DNA of 64,000 bases from Acidimicrobiales bacterium. Its GTDB lineage: Bacteria; Actinomycetota; Acidimicrobiia; Acidimicrobiales; SZUA-35. The notes under the pieces were generated by a model, which searched no databases, was not told the origin of the DNA, and was given only the letters and a program-made list of their open reading frames with translations. The stretch is taken from positions 126,198 to 190,197 of the forward strand of contig JANQPB010000038.1 of assembly GCA_028285495.1 (NCBI GenBank), read 5' to 3'. A program made the translations under genes and the position numbers. Each line of letters opens with the position of its first letter. Within the stretch, counting starts at the first letter, position 1. Shown here piece by piece: positions 43,745 to 53,241 of this stretch.

Positions 43745-44500
43745 ATGCACGACTTCGATCCGACGACGAGCTTCGGGCCGGCGGTTGCGGCCCGCTACGC
43801 CGACCACGTCCGCGGCGACGAGGCCGACGCCTCCGGCCTGCTGGCCGAGCTGGCCGGTGACGGCCCGGCCCTGGAGCTGGCCATCGGGACCGGTCGGCTG
43901 GCGTTGCCGCTGTCGGCCCGAGGGGTCGAGGTCGATGGCATCGAGCAGTCGGCGGCGATGGTCGATCAGCTCCAGGCCAGGCCCGGTGGCGACGCCATCC
44001 GGGTCGAGCTCGGCGACATGACGGAGGTCGACATGGGCCGGCGCTACCGGCTCGTCTACCTCGTCTACAACACGATCTTCAATGTGCTCACGGCGGAGGG
44101 ACAGATCGCCTGCTTCGAGAACGCCGCCCGCCACCTCGATCGCACCCCCGGCGCCGAGGGGCGCTTCCTCGTCGAGGCCCTGCTGCCCGAGACCTGCGCA
44201 CCGCTCGGTCAGGACGGCTACGTCAACGCCGAACGGGTCGAGCTCGACGCGATCACCCTCGACGTGGCCCGCTACGACCCGACCACCCAGCTCCTGACCG
44301 AGAACCACGTCCGCCTCGGCGACGGCGGAATCTCCTTCAGCCCGATCGTGACCCGCCTGATCGGCCCGGGCGAGATGGACCTGATGGCCCGCATCGCCGG
44401 CCTCCGTCTCGTCCATCGGTGGGGTACGTGGCGGCGGGAGCGATACGGCACCGACAGTCGTTACCACGTCTCGGTCTACGGCCCCGCCGTCGACGGCTGA
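43745..44500 (+). CDS. Class I SAM-dependent methyltransferase
   Basis: This 251-residue protein has the motif I region LLAELAGDGPALELAIGTGRLALPLS, the acidic motif II VEVDGIEQSAAMV, and RLVYLVYNTIFNVLT. The N-terminus (YDPTTSFG-like FDPTTSFGPAVAARYADH) is shared with many actinobacterial methyltransferases of unknown acceptor. A CAGACT -10-like box lies 8 nt before the ATG. Confidence 0.85.
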   Translation: MHDFDPTTSFGPAVAARYADHVRGDEADASGLLAELAGDGPALELAIGTGRLALPLSARGVEVDGIEQSAAMVDQLQARPGGDAIRVELGDMTEVDMGRRYRLVYLVYNTIFNVLTAEGQIACFENAARHLDRTPGAEGRFLVEALLPETCAPLGQDGYVNAERVELDAITLDVARYDPTTQLLTENHVRLGDGGISFSPIVTRLIGPGEMDLMARIAGLRLVHRWGTWRRERYGTDSRYHVSVYGPAVDG

Positions 44501-44515
44501 GGCTGGACCCTGCGG

Positions 44516-45874
44516 TCAGCGCCAGACGGGATCCGCCGTGCCGAGCCGCTGCGGGGGTGTGGCCCAACCTCCCCCGATCGGCCGGGCCGCAGTGACCGCG
44601 CCCCAGTCGGTCTCGACCGTCTGCCGAGCCGACTCGTCGACCTCGACCGGCGCCGGCTCGAAGCCGACCGGGTCGCGCAGGCCGACCAGCCAGTTGCGGG
44701 TCCGCAGCAGCGACAGCCGGGCCAGCCACGTCCCCCCGACCTCGGCCTGATGGGCCACCAGCCGCTCGGCGGCGAAGGCCGCGAGCAACCCGGTGCAGAA
44801 GTCGTTGGCCTGGACCGGTAGCGGGGTCGGGCCGTCACGGCCCGAGCGGGCCATGCCCTCGGCGGCGATGCCGGTGGTGGTCTGGACGATCGAGTCGAAG
44901 CCCCGCCGCCCGGCCCACGGCGTCGACCGGCCGGCCGGGATGTCGTCCGGCGCGTCGAAGGCGTTGACCTGCACGATGACCGACCCCGGCGCAGCCCGCT
45001 CGACCGGGAAGCCGAGCCCGGCCAGCGCGCCGGGGCGGTAGCCGTCGATCCACACGTCGGCCCCGTCGAGCAGGCGGCCGAAGGCCGCAGCGTCGTTCGT
45101 CTCGGTCAGGTCGAGGTCGGTGTTCCGCTTCCCGAACCCGGTTGCCAGCACACACAGCTCGACGCTGGGCAAGCGGCCCGCACCGACCCGGAGCACGTCG
45201 GCGCCGTTGGCGGCCAGGGTCATGCCGGTCACCGGGCCGGCCAGCACCCGGGAGCAGTCGAGCACCCGGAGCCGGCGGCCTCCCGCCCGGGGGAGGGGGC
45301 GGGGGTCGGCGTCGCCGACCCGCTCGACGGTGATGAGGGGCAGGTCGGCGGTCGCCACCGCGTGGGGATGGTCGGCCCACTCGTCGAGCGTCCGCATCCG
45401 GGCGGCGATCATCCCGTCGGCGATCAGCTGTGCCTCGAGCTCGTCCGGGTCCCAGTCGAGCACCGCTCGCTGGACGTCGTCCCTCGTCGGTTCGCAGCCG
45501 AGGCGACGGACCACCCCGTCGGCGTGGTTGGGGAAGTTGCAGTGGAACTGGATGAAGCCGCCGGTGGCGGTCCGGTAGGTGCCGGACAGGTCCGCCCAGG
45601 TCGGCACCGGCTCGCCGTCGACCTCGATCCGACCGGAGAAGAGGGCGACCACCCGATCCCGATCGAGCGCGTCGACCCCGGCCGCCAGGTTGCTCAGGGC
45701 GGCGGCGGTGAAGGCGGCGGTGTCGACGTCGAAGCACGAGACGAACGTGCCCCGCCCGGCGAGCTCGAGATCGTCGAGCGCCAGGTCCGGTCCGGGAACG
45801 AGCTCGGCCACCGTGGTGGCGACGGCCCGCACCCGATCGAGCGCGGCATCGGGATCGGTGGCGGCCTCCGGCAT
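44516..45874 (-). CDS. CaiB/BaiF (type III) CoA-transferase family protein
   Basis: This 452-residue protein has class III CoA-transferase features in the second half: RLRVLDCSRVLAGPVTGMTLAANGADVLRV, GKRNTDLDLTE (region of the catalytic Asp), WIDGYRPGALAGLGF and the late ANDFCTGLLAAFAAERL. The first 190 residues correspond to a swapped C-terminal-type segment, so the gene is a permuted or fused form common in actinobacteria. It should move CoA between carboxylic acids. It is divergent from a P450 gene. Confidence 0.85.
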   Translation of the reverse strand: MPEAATDPDAALDRVRAVATTVAELVPGPDLALDDLELAGRGTFVSCFDVDTAAFTAAALSNLAAGVDALDRDRVVALFSGRIEVDGEPVPTWADLSGTYRTATGGFIQFHCNFPNHADGVVRRLGCEPTRDDVQRAVLDWDPDELEAQLIADGMIAARMRTLDEWADHPHAVATADLPLITVERVGDADPRPLPRAGGRRLRVLDCSRVLAGPVTGMTLAANGADVLRVGAGRLPSVELCVLATGFGKRNTDLDLTETNDAAAFGRLLDGADVWIDGYRPGALAGLGFPVERAAPGSVIVQVNAFDAPDDIPAGRSTPWAGRRGFDSIVQTTTGIAAEGMARSGRDGPTPLPVQANDFCTGLLAAFAAERLVAHQAEVGGTWLARLSLLRTRNWLVGLRDPVGFEPAPVEVDESARQTVETDWGAVTAARPIGGGWATPPQRLGTADPVWR

Positions 45875-45977
45875 CTCCCCATCATGGGCCGGGCCCGCCG
45901 CCGGCACACCACCGCTCCCGTCCGCCGACACGCCGTCCTGCTTGAGCCGCCTGGCCGAGCGCTGCGACACTGCGACC

Positions 45978-47204
45978 ATGTCCGATGCGCCCGTCGTCGA
46001 CGTCGACCCGGCTGAGTTCTGGGACGACCCCTACCCGACCCTGGCCCGGATGCGGGCCGAGACCCCGATCTGCCACGTCCCCCAGTTCGGGGCGACGCTG
46101 CTGACCCGCCGCGACGACATCCACACCTGCGAGAAGAACGTCGCCGTGTTCTCCTCCGACCAGCCCGGCGGCTTGATGAACGTGCTCATGGGCCGCAACA
46201 TGATGCGGGCCGACGGCGACGAGCACCGCCGCGAGCGGTTCGTCTACTACCCGGCCATCTCGCCACGGCGGGTCCGTGCCCACTGGGCCGCCGAGTTCGA
46301 GCGGCTGACCGGCGAGGTGCTCGACGAGCTGGAGCCGGCCGGGGCCGGCGACCTCGTCGCCGGCTTCGCCACCGCCGTCAGCGGCGAGGCCATGAAGGTC
46401 ATGACCGGCCTGGTGCAGGTCGACCACCGCGACATCGACCGCTGGAGCCAGGCCATGATCGACGGGGTGGCCAACTACGTGGGTGAACCGGACGTCGAGG
46501 CCCGCTGTGTCGCCGCCGTCGCCGAGATCGACGCCGCCATCGCCGAGCGCCTCGACCAGCTCACCACCTCCGGTGAGCTCGACGAGGATCCGAGCCTGTT
46601 GGCGGCGATGGTCAACGCCGGCATGCCCCTCGAGAACGTCGGCGCCAACATCCGACTGACGATCTCCGGCGGGCAGAATGAGCCCCGCGACGCCATCGCC
46701 GGCGCCGTCTGGGCGCTCCTCACCCACCCCGAGCAGCTCGCCATGGTGCAGGACGGCCGGGCCACCTGGTTGCAGGCCTTCGAGGAGTACTGCCGGTGGA
46801 TCTCGCCGATCGGGATGTCGCCACGGCGGATCGCGACCGAGCACACCTTCGGTGGGGTCACGTTCGAGCCCGAGGAGCGGGTGTTCCTGATGTTCAGCGC
46901 GGCCAACCGCGACGAGGCCCACTTCGACGAGCCCGACCGGTTCGACGTGACCCGCGACACCACCCCGAGCCTGACCTTCGGGGCCGGTCCCCATGTGTGC
47001 GCCGGGGCGGCGGTGTCGCGCAACCTGGTCGGGCAGGTCGCGCTGCCCCGACTGTTCGAGCGCGTCGGCGACCGACTCCGCCTCGACACCGGTGACGCTG
47101 CCGAGCCGGTCCGATTCGGAGGTTGGGCGTTCCGGGGGCCGCTCGGCCTCCCGGTCCGCTGGGACGACGGCCCGGATCCGGCCGATGGGCCTCAGCCGAA
47201 GTAG
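45978..47204 (+). CDS. Cytochrome P450 (atypical I-helix)
   Basis: This 408-residue P450 has the heme loop SLTFGAGPHVCAGAAVSR with the axial Cys, a K-helix-like ATWLQAFEEYCRWISP and PDRFDVTRD. The I-helix reads ISGGQNEPRDAI, so the usual acid-Thr pair is replaced by Glu-Pro. That suggests unusual oxygen activation, as in some peptide or fatty-acid P450s. The ATG 45978 start is standard. The last 13 bp overlap the convergent metalloprotease gene. No redox partner is nearby. Confidence 0.9.
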   Translation: MSDAPVVDVDPAEFWDDPYPTLARMRAETPICHVPQFGATLLTRRDDIHTCEKNVAVFSSDQPGGLMNVLMGRNMMRADGDEHRRERFVYYPAISPRRVRAHWAAEFERLTGEVLDELEPAGAGDLVAGFATAVSGEAMKVMTGLVQVDHRDIDRWSQAMIDGVANYVGEPDVEARCVAAVAEIDAAIAERLDQLTTSGELDEDPSLLAAMVNAGMPLENVGANIRLTISGGQNEPRDAIAGAVWALLTHPEQLAMVQDGRATWLQAFEEYCRWISPIGMSPRRIATEHTFGGVTFEPEERVFLMFSAANRDEAHFDEPDRFDVTRDTTPSLTFGAGPHVCAGAAVSRNLVGQVALPRLFERVGDRLRLDTGDAAEPVRFGGWAFRGPLGLPVRWDDGPDPADGPQPK

Positions 47205-49870
47205 CCGAGGATCACACCGCGGGCGTGGGTGGCGTCGCCGCCACCGGCCGGCGGTGCGTTGGTGAACAGGTCGAGCCGGCCCGCCGCCGACAGGGGCACG
47301 ACGACGGCGTTCGAGTTGTTCATCGCCGGTGACGTCGGGGCGAAGTTGAGCACCCCACCGGTCGGGCTGGTGCCCGTTGCGTAGGCCCGGAAGTTGCCGA
47401 CCACGTCCGGCTGGATCGACACCAGGTTGATCAGCACCGCGGCGGCCCCGGCCGGGACGCCGCAGCCGCCCGATACTCCACCCTGGCCGGTGGGGGAGCC
47501 GGTGATCTGGTAGGTCGTGGTCGAGCCGTCGTCGCGCTTGCCGAGGAAGTCGCCGCTGGCGCCCTCGCCCGGCCTGGTGTCGAAGATGGCGCAGGCATTG
47601 GTGACCGTGTAGTCGACGCCGGTGGTGTCGTAGTAGCCGAGTACCACGAGCCGGATGTGGGTCGTCTGGCTGCCGCCGTCGCCGATCACGTTGGTTGCGA
47701 TCGTCTGCCCGCCGTCGAGCGGGACGATCATCGACACGGCGTTGTTCAGCCCGATGTCGGCGAAGCCGGTGGTGGCGATCGACGGCTCGCTTCCCCCGGT
47801 GCCGACGGCCAGGCCGCCGGAACCGCCGATGGCACCGACCGAGACGACGTTGACCATCACGGCCTCGGCGCCGGACGGGATCCCGCAGTTGGTGTTGCCC
47901 CCGCCCTGACCGGCCGGGAACGAACCGACGACGTCGGCGTCCGGGTAGGCCGCGCCGGGGCCGAACGGGCCGACGAACGAGCCGCTCGAACCCTCGTCCG
48001 ACCGGGAGTCGGCGAAGGCGCAGGGGGTGACCGGGTTGTAGCGAAGGGAGCCTGCGGTGTGGATGAAGCCGAGCACCACCAGGCGATAGCCGCTGCCGCT
48101 GTTGTTGGCGGTGACGTCGACGCCGCCGGTGCTCTCCATCGACACGATCACGGTGTTGCCGTTGTCGAGGTCGTTGGCGTTGTAGTTGACGACGCCACCA
48201 TCGGGGGTGATCCCGGCGGCCGAGAGTCGGAGGTTGCCGATGCCCTGCGGGTCGACCGACGACAGGGAGACGACGGCCGCATCGAGGCCCTGGGTCGGTA
48301 CCCCGCAGCGCCCGGCGACCGTCACCGAGTCGGTCTCGCCGGCGGCCAAGGTGCCGGTGGTGACCACACACGGCTCGTCGAGCAGCGTGAGACCCGGGAG
48401 TCCGCCGACCCCGCTGATGGACCCGGTCAGCGTGTACTGGCCCATGCTGTTGTAGTCGGTGTAGCCGGTCGGGGAGCCGGCCGACGGGTTGCCGATGCCG
48501 GTGCCGTCGACCGTGACCGTGTAGGTGCCGGCCTGGAGGTTGGCGCTGAGGGCCGCACCGAGCGTGCCCGGCGGGTTGTTGCTCACGACGGTGCCGCCGA
48601 AGCTGTTGCGGAGCGTGAGGGTGATGTCGAGGTTGGGGCTGGTGTCGTCACCGCTCGCGCTGAAGCTCACCCCGCCGCCACTGGTGGAGAACGAGAAGCT
48701 GTCGATGTCGTTGCGGTCGCCGATGATGCCGTCGACGACGGGACCGGCGCCGACGAGCGGCGTCGGGCTCGACAGGTCGCCGTGGTCGTCGGCCCGGTAG
48801 CCGAAGCCGTTGCCGTTGGTCAGCGAGGCGATGATCGCCAGGTCGTCGCGACCGTTGCCGTAGTTGGCGCCGGAGCCGTTGTTGTTGGCGCCGGTGTACT
48901 CCTGGCGGCTCCACTGGGCCACCTGCACCGAGTAGGCGGCGCCCATGATCGGTCCCCAGCTCGGCGTGCCGCCACCCGAGTGGCCGCGGTAGTAGGCGGC
49001 GCTGGCGGTGCCGTCGTGGGCGAGGTTGAGCATGTGGCCGACCTCGTGGGTCGACGCCTCGGAGACGCCCCGGAACGACGTGTTGTAGACAAACGTCGGC
49101 TCGTCGACCGAGTCGTCGAAGGCGCCGATGTAGGCGTGGCCGCCGCAGCTGCAGTTGGCGAACGTGTCGTCGGTGATGACCACCCGGGCGCCCCAGCGGG
49201 TGTCGCCGCCCCCGGTGCGGCGCAGATCGTCGATCGGGGGCTCGATCGTCGTGACGTTGACGTTGAACGGGGCGAAGTCCTCGGCCACGACGGCCCAGGT
49301 GTCTCGGATGATCTGCAGCTCCTGGCCCGACCAGGCGTTCTCGTTGCCGTTGATGTCGTACGGCGGGGACACGATGGTCGACACGTCGTAGGCCGCGTTC
49401 CACGTCGTGCCGGTGGTGACGTGGCCGTCGAAGTCGAGGTAGATCGTCTTGTCGGCTCCCGGGAGGCTGGCGAGCTGGAACTCGGGACCGTTCGTCGGCG
49501 GGGCCGCCACCGGGCCATCGGACGACGCGTCGGCCGGGGGCTCCGGCTCGTTCGGCGGCGCGATGTCGAAGTAGGCGAGCTCGCCGTTCGGGTCGACGAA
49601 CAGCGTCGGGTCGGTCAACAGGGCGTTGCGAAGGTCATCGGCGGTGAAGCCGGCATCGGATGCAGCCCTGGCCTGGTCGTCGCCGAGCCGATCGATCGCC
49701 TCCTGGCCCCGCACGAACACGTCGGCCGTCGGCGACTTGACGTCGGGCCCGTCGCTCGGGCCACCGCCGGGCAACTGCCCGGCCGCCGGGGTCAGGAGCG
49801 CAGCGAGCGCCGCCCCGGCCGCGACGATCGCCGCAACCACCACACGCCGGCCACTGGAAAAATGCATCAT
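47192..49870 (-). CDS. Large secreted zinc metalloprotease with C-terminal repeats
   Basis: This 892-residue protein has a signal peptide (VVVAAIVAAGAALAALLTPAAG), a pro-like region, and a metzincin-type catalytic domain. The zinc motif STHEVGHMLNLAHD has His275, Glu276, His279 and His285. A bacterial pre-peptidase-type beta domain follows (about 370-490). Three tandem repeats of about 85-95 residues each begin CG(V/I)P and end V(V/I)LG(F/Y), starting near residues 520, 690 and 815. The repeats are probably surface-attachment or glycan-binding modules. The tandem ATG start leaves 49867 possible. Confidence 0.85.
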   Translation of the reverse strand: MMHFSSGRRVVVAAIVAAGAALAALLTPAAGQLPGGGPSDGPDVKSPTADVFVRGQEAIDRLGDDQARAASDAGFTADDLRNALLTDPTLFVDPNGELAYFDIAPPNEPEPPADASSDGPVAAPPTNGPEFQLASLPGADKTIYLDFDGHVTTGTTWNAAYDVSTIVSPPYDINGNENAWSGQELQIIRDTWAVVAEDFAPFNVNVTTIEPPIDDLRRTGGGDTRWGARVVITDDTFANCSCGGHAYIGAFDDSVDEPTFVYNTSFRGVSEASTHEVGHMLNLAHDGTASAAYYRGHSGGGTPSWGPIMGAAYSVQVAQWSRQEYTGANNNGSGANYGNGRDDLAIIASLTNGNGFGYRADDHGDLSSPTPLVGAGPVVDGIIGDRNDIDSFSFSTSGGGVSFSASGDDTSPNLDITLTLRNSFGGTVVSNNPPGTLGAALSANLQAGTYTVTVDGTGIGNPSAGSPTGYTDYNSMGQYTLTGSISGVGGLPGLTLLDEPCVVTTGTLAAGETDSVTVAGRCGVPTQGLDAAVVSLSSVDPQGIGNLRLSAAGITPDGGVVNYNANDLDNGNTVIVSMESTGGVDVTANNSGSGYRLVVLGFIHTAGSLRYNPVTPCAFADSRSDEGSSGSFVGPFGPGAAYPDADVVGSFPAGQGGGNTNCGIPSGAEAVMVNVVSVGAIGGSGGLAVGTGGSEPSIATTGFADIGLNNAVSMIVPLDGGQTIATNVIGDGGSQTTHIRLVVLGYYDTTGVDYTVTNACAIFDTRPGEGASGDFLGKRDDGSTTTYQITGSPTGQGGVSGGCGVPAGAAAVLINLVSIQPDVVGNFRAYATGTSPTGGVLNFAPTSPAMNNSNAVVVPLSAAGRLDLFTNAPPAGGGDATHARGVILGYFG

Positions 49871-50084
49871 CCCTCCGCCTGGTCCCGCCAGATTTCGCCC
49901 GCCGCGGCGCCATGCGTCGCAAACCCACCATGAACAACGGATCCCTGGGCGAACTCACCCAGGGGTCCGGTTGGCGTCACCATAGCGCGGGCCCGTGTCG
50001 ATGGGGCCACACCGCTCGCGTCGCACCCCCATCGTGTGGGCCGCGGGTCGGCGCCGGCCGAGGGGAGCGGCGACACTGGTTCCC

Positions 50085-51386
50085 ATGGCCGACGATCCGT
50101 CATCCCCACCCGCCGCCGAGCACCGGCCCGATGGCCGACCCGTCCCGGGTGACCCGGCCTCGACCGTCCTGTCCGAGCGGCTGCTCGACGATCTCCGGAC
50201 CCTTCGCAGCTTCGGCGCCACCGGGTCCGGCGTGGTCAGGCCGTCGCTGTCCGAGGTCGACCTCGCCGCCAGGCGCTGGCTCTGCGACCGGATGATCGAC
50301 GCCGGCCTCGAGGCGACGATCGACGGCGTCGGCAACGTCATCGGCCGGTCGTCCCGACCCGGTCCGGCCCTGCTGCTCGGCTCCCACTCCGACACCCAGC
50401 CGACCGGCGGCTGGCTCGACGGGGCCTACGGGGTCATCTGTGGCCTCGAGGTGGCCCGGGCCCTGGCCGACCACCCCGACACCACCGGCCTGGCCGTCGA
50501 CGTCGTCGCCTGGGTCGACGAGGAGGCCACCTATCTCGGATGCCTCGGCAGCCGGCGGTTCTGCGGGCTGCTCGACGACGCGGAGATCGAGGGGGCCCGC
50601 AACGCCGATGGCGTCCGCCTCGTCGACGCCCTGGCCGCCGCCGGCCTCGACGGCCTCGGTGCCCGCCACGAGCCCGATCGTCACGTCGGCTACCTCGAGG
50701 CCCACATCGAGCAGGGGGCCAACCTCGAGCGGGAGGGCGATCGACTCGGCGTCGTCACCACCATCGTCGGCACCCGGACCCTCGACGTCACCTTCGCCGG
50801 TCAGCAGAATCACGCCGGCACGACGCCGATGCCGCTCCGGCGCGACGCCGGCATGGCCCTGGTCCGGTTCGCCGCCGAGATCGACCGGGCGATCGGCGAG
50901 CTCTGCGGTCCCCGAACCGTGTGGACGGTCGGCCGCATCGACCTCCACCCGGGGGCGCCGAGCATCATCCCCGGTCGGGGGCTGATGTCGCTCCAGTACC
51001 GTGACCCCGACGCCGATCGGCTCCGGGCGATCGACGCCGCCGTCGAGCGGGTGGCCACCGAGGTCACCACGGCGACCGGGGTCGAGGTCGACGTCACCTC
51101 ACCGGGCCGACCGATCGAGCCGGTGGCCATGGACGCCGGGCTGATCGCTCACCTCGAGGCGGCGGCCGAGGCCACCGCGCCGGGCCGGTCGGTCGCCATG
51201 CCGAGCGCTGCGGTGCACGACGCCATGTTCGTCGCCGAGGTCATGCCGGCCGGGATGCTGTTCGTGCCGAGCATCGGTGGGATCAGCCACGACTTCGCCG
51301 AGGACACGGCGGACGACGACCTGGTGCTCGGCGCCAGGGCCCTGGCCAGGGCCGCCGCCCGGGTCCTGGCCGAGCATCGCCGCTGA
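50085..51386 (+). CDS. M20-family N-carbamoyl-L-amino-acid hydrolase / allantoate amidohydrolase-like
   Basis: This 433-residue zinc or manganese amidohydrolase has LLLGSHSDTQPTGGWLDGAYGV (first metal ligands), VAWVDEEATYLGCLGSRRFCG, LEAHIEQGANLEREG, QQNHAGTTPMPLRRDAG and a terminal PSIGGISHDFAED. This is the hydantoinase/carbamoylase branch of M20. It would release ammonia or carbamate from ureido or carbamoyl compounds. Specificity between allantoate and N-carbamoyl amino acids is not resolved. Confidence 0.88.
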   Translation: MADDPSSPPAAEHRPDGRPVPGDPASTVLSERLLDDLRTLRSFGATGSGVVRPSLSEVDLAARRWLCDRMIDAGLEATIDGVGNVIGRSSRPGPALLLGSHSDTQPTGGWLDGAYGVICGLEVARALADHPDTTGLAVDVVAWVDEEATYLGCLGSRRFCGLLDDAEIEGARNADGVRLVDALAAAGLDGLGARHEPDRHVGYLEAHIEQGANLEREGDRLGVVTTIVGTRTLDVTFAGQQNHAGTTPMPLRRDAGMALVRFAAEIDRAIGELCGPRTVWTVGRIDLHPGAPSIIPGRGLMSLQYRDPDADRLRAIDAAVERVATEVTTATGVEVDVTSPGRPIEPVAMDAGLIAHLEAAAEATAPGRSVAMPSAAVHDAMFVAEVMPAGMLFVPSIGGISHDFAEDTADDDLVLGARALARAAARVLAEHRR

Positions 51387-51449
51387 CCGGGGCGACCGTC
51401 GGCCGCCGGTCGCCGGTCGAATGCCCCGTCGCCGGCCGCCCGCCGTGGT

Positions 51450-51455
51450 TACCCT
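51450..51455 (+). promoter_or_regulatory. -10 box of the MFS transporter gene
   Basis: TACCCT lies 6 nt before GTG 51462, matching the leaderless pattern of the window. Confidence 0.42.
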
Positions 51456-51461
51456 CCGGGG

Positions 51462-52730
51462 GTGACCGAGGTGGAGCGATCGGCAGACGGGCCGGGTGGC
51501 GACGATCTCCCACCATCCGGCCTCGGGCCTCGCTTCTGGTCGCTGTGGACCGCGTTCACCGCAACCAACCTCGCCGACGGCCTGAGCCTCGTCGCCTTCC
51601 CCCTCCTCGCCATCAGCCTGACCGACGACGCCAGGCTGATCGCCCTCGTCTCGGTGTTCCGCTTCCTGCCGTTCCTCGTCGTCGGCCTGCCCGCCGGGGT
51701 GATGCTCGACCGGGTCGACCGCCGGCGGGCGGCGATGGTGGCCCAGATCGGGCGGGCCGGGGTGCTGGCGGTGGTGGCTGCGGTCGTCGCCGCCGACGGC
51801 GCCTCGATTGCGCTGCTGTCGGCGGCCGCCTTCGCCGTCGGCGTCGGCGAGGTCGTGACCGACGGTGGCCTGCCGGCCCTGGTTCGCGAGCTGGTGCGGG
51901 TCGACCAGTTGGAGGTGGCCAACTCCCGGATCTCGGCCACGATGACGGTCAGCAACGTCTTCGTCGGGCCACCACTCGGGGCGGTCCTCTTCGAGTGGAC
52001 GCCCGCAGCGCCGTTTGCGGCCACGGTCGGCCTGTTCGCCGTCGCCGTGCTGCTGCTGGCCCGGTTGCCCGGTCGGTACCGGCCCGAGCGGGATGAGGCC
52101 GACGAGGCCGGGGAGCCCCTGACCCGTCAGATCATGGTCGGCGTCCGCTACGTCTGGGGACATCCGGTGCTCCGACCGCTGGCGCTGGCGGTGATGCTCT
52201 TCTCCTTCGTCGGCGAGGCCGGCAACGCCGTGTTCGTGATCCTGGCCACCGACCGCTTCGGGCTGTCGAACGTCGGCTTCGGCGTGCTGATCAGCGTCGA
52301 CGGCGTCGTCTCGGTGCTGATGTCGTTCTTCGTCGCCCGTCTCGTCCGGCGGACGAGCCACTCGTTCAGCATGCGACTGAGCGTCGTCGCCTTCACCATC
52401 GCCGCCCTGTTCTACGGGTTGAGCACGTCGCCCGTCGGCGCCTTCGCCGGTGCGGTGCTCGGTGGGATCTCCGACCCGACCTGGAACGTCAACTCAGCGA
52501 CGATCCGCCAGCGGCTGGTGCCCGACCGGGTCTTCGGTCGGATGATGACCGCCTACCTGTTCATCGCCTGGAGCATGCAGCCGCTCGGCGCCCTGCTCGG
52601 TGGCGTGATCGCCGAGCGGTGGGGCCCGCAGTGGGTGTTCGTGCTGGCCGCCGTCGCCGTCGGGTCGCTGCTGGTGCTGGCCCGACCCCTGTTCCGCGCC
52701 GTCGATCGAGCCATGGCCGAGGCCAGCTGA
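51462..52730 (+). CDS. MFS transporter
   Basis: This 422-residue integral membrane protein has about 12 hydrophobic helices. The opening FWSLWTAFTATNLADGLSLVAFPLLAISLT and the loop GVMLDRVDRRRAAMVAQIGRA (MFS motif A) are typical of the enterobactin-exporter/TMEM type MFS subfamily. The central loop is acidic (PERDEADEAGE). An efflux role is likely; the substrate is unknown. GTG start at 51462 with a leaderless-type -10 box. Confidence 0.88.
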   Translation: MTEVERSADGPGGDDLPPSGLGPRFWSLWTAFTATNLADGLSLVAFPLLAISLTDDARLIALVSVFRFLPFLVVGLPAGVMLDRVDRRRAAMVAQIGRAGVLAVVAAVVAADGASIALLSAAAFAVGVGEVVTDGGLPALVRELVRVDQLEVANSRISATMTVSNVFVGPPLGAVLFEWTPAAPFAATVGLFAVAVLLLARLPGRYRPERDEADEAGEPLTRQIMVGVRYVWGHPVLRPLALAVMLFSFVGEAGNAVFVILATDRFGLSNVGFGVLISVDGVVSVLMSFFVARLVRRTSHSFSMRLSVVAFTIAALFYGLSTSPVGAFAGAVLGGISDPTWNVNSATIRQRLVPDRVFGRMMTAYLFIAWSMQPLGALLGGVIAERWGPQWVFVLAAVAVGSLLVLARPLFRAVDRAMAEAS

Positions 52731-52770
52731 GCGCCGGCGGCCCGCCCGACCGTCGGGCCCGATCGGCCGC

Positions 52771-52798
52771 TCAAGACCGGGACGATCGGCGTCGATCC
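52771..52798 (+). promoter_or_regulatory. Sigma-28/WhiG-type promoter of the PilZ gene
   Basis: TCAA, 16 nt, GTCGATCC. Spacing matches the class consensus exactly. The -10 ends 7 nt before ATG 52806, so this transcript may also be leaderless. Confidence 0.52.
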
Positions 52799-52805
52799 TC
52801 CAGTG

Positions 52806-53216
52806 ATGAGTGACCAGTTCCCGAGCCGCAGTTGGATGGAGCATCGCCTCGGCGCGCGCTATCCCGCCCGTCTGGTCGGCAAGGTCTCGGTCACCGGGAC
52901 CGGCCGGGTGCGGCGGCGCAAGGTCGAGTACATCGACGTCATCCTCGCCGACGTCTCCGTCGCCGGTGCCGCCGTCTTCGGACCGGCCGACTCGCCGCTC
53001 GGCTCGGTCGTCGGCGGCACGGTGATCGAGCTGCTCGTGCACGACCACCCGGGTTCGGCCCGGGTCCGGCACACCCGTCGGCAGGACCGTTGGGTCTTCC
53101 TCGGCGTCGAGTTCGTCGACCTCTCGCCGGAGCTCGAGGAGGTCGTCTACGCCGTGGTCGAGCGGATCCGGGACCAGGACGGGAGCCTGCCGGCCACCTG
53201 GACGACGGCGCGCTGA
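52806..53216 (+). CDS. PilZ-domain protein
   Basis: This 136-residue single-domain protein has an early RYPARLVGKV (basic entry segment), YIDVILADVSVAGAAVFGP (the D/N-x-S-x-x-G type motif) and WVFLGVEFVDLSPE near the end, the PilZ beta-barrel pattern. PilZ proteins bind c-di-GMP and often act on flagella. The canonical RxxxR is only partly present, so ligand binding is uncertain. A sigma-28-type promoter lies directly upstream. Confidence 0.75.
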   Translation: MSDQFPSRSWMEHRLGARYPARLVGKVSVTGTGRVRRRKVEYIDVILADVSVAGAAVFGPADSPLGSVVGGTVIELLVHDHPGSARVRHTRRQDRWVFLGVEFVDLSPELEEVVYAVVERIRDQDGSLPATWTTAR

Positions 53217-53241
53217 CCGGCCGCCGCTCCGGACCGGCGGG

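Noticed and set aside
49871..50084. Gene in the gap before the M20 amidohydrolase
   Set aside because: No frame has coding character; an 18-base stretch ACCCAGGGGTCCGGTTGG-like is GC-rich but without clear symmetry.
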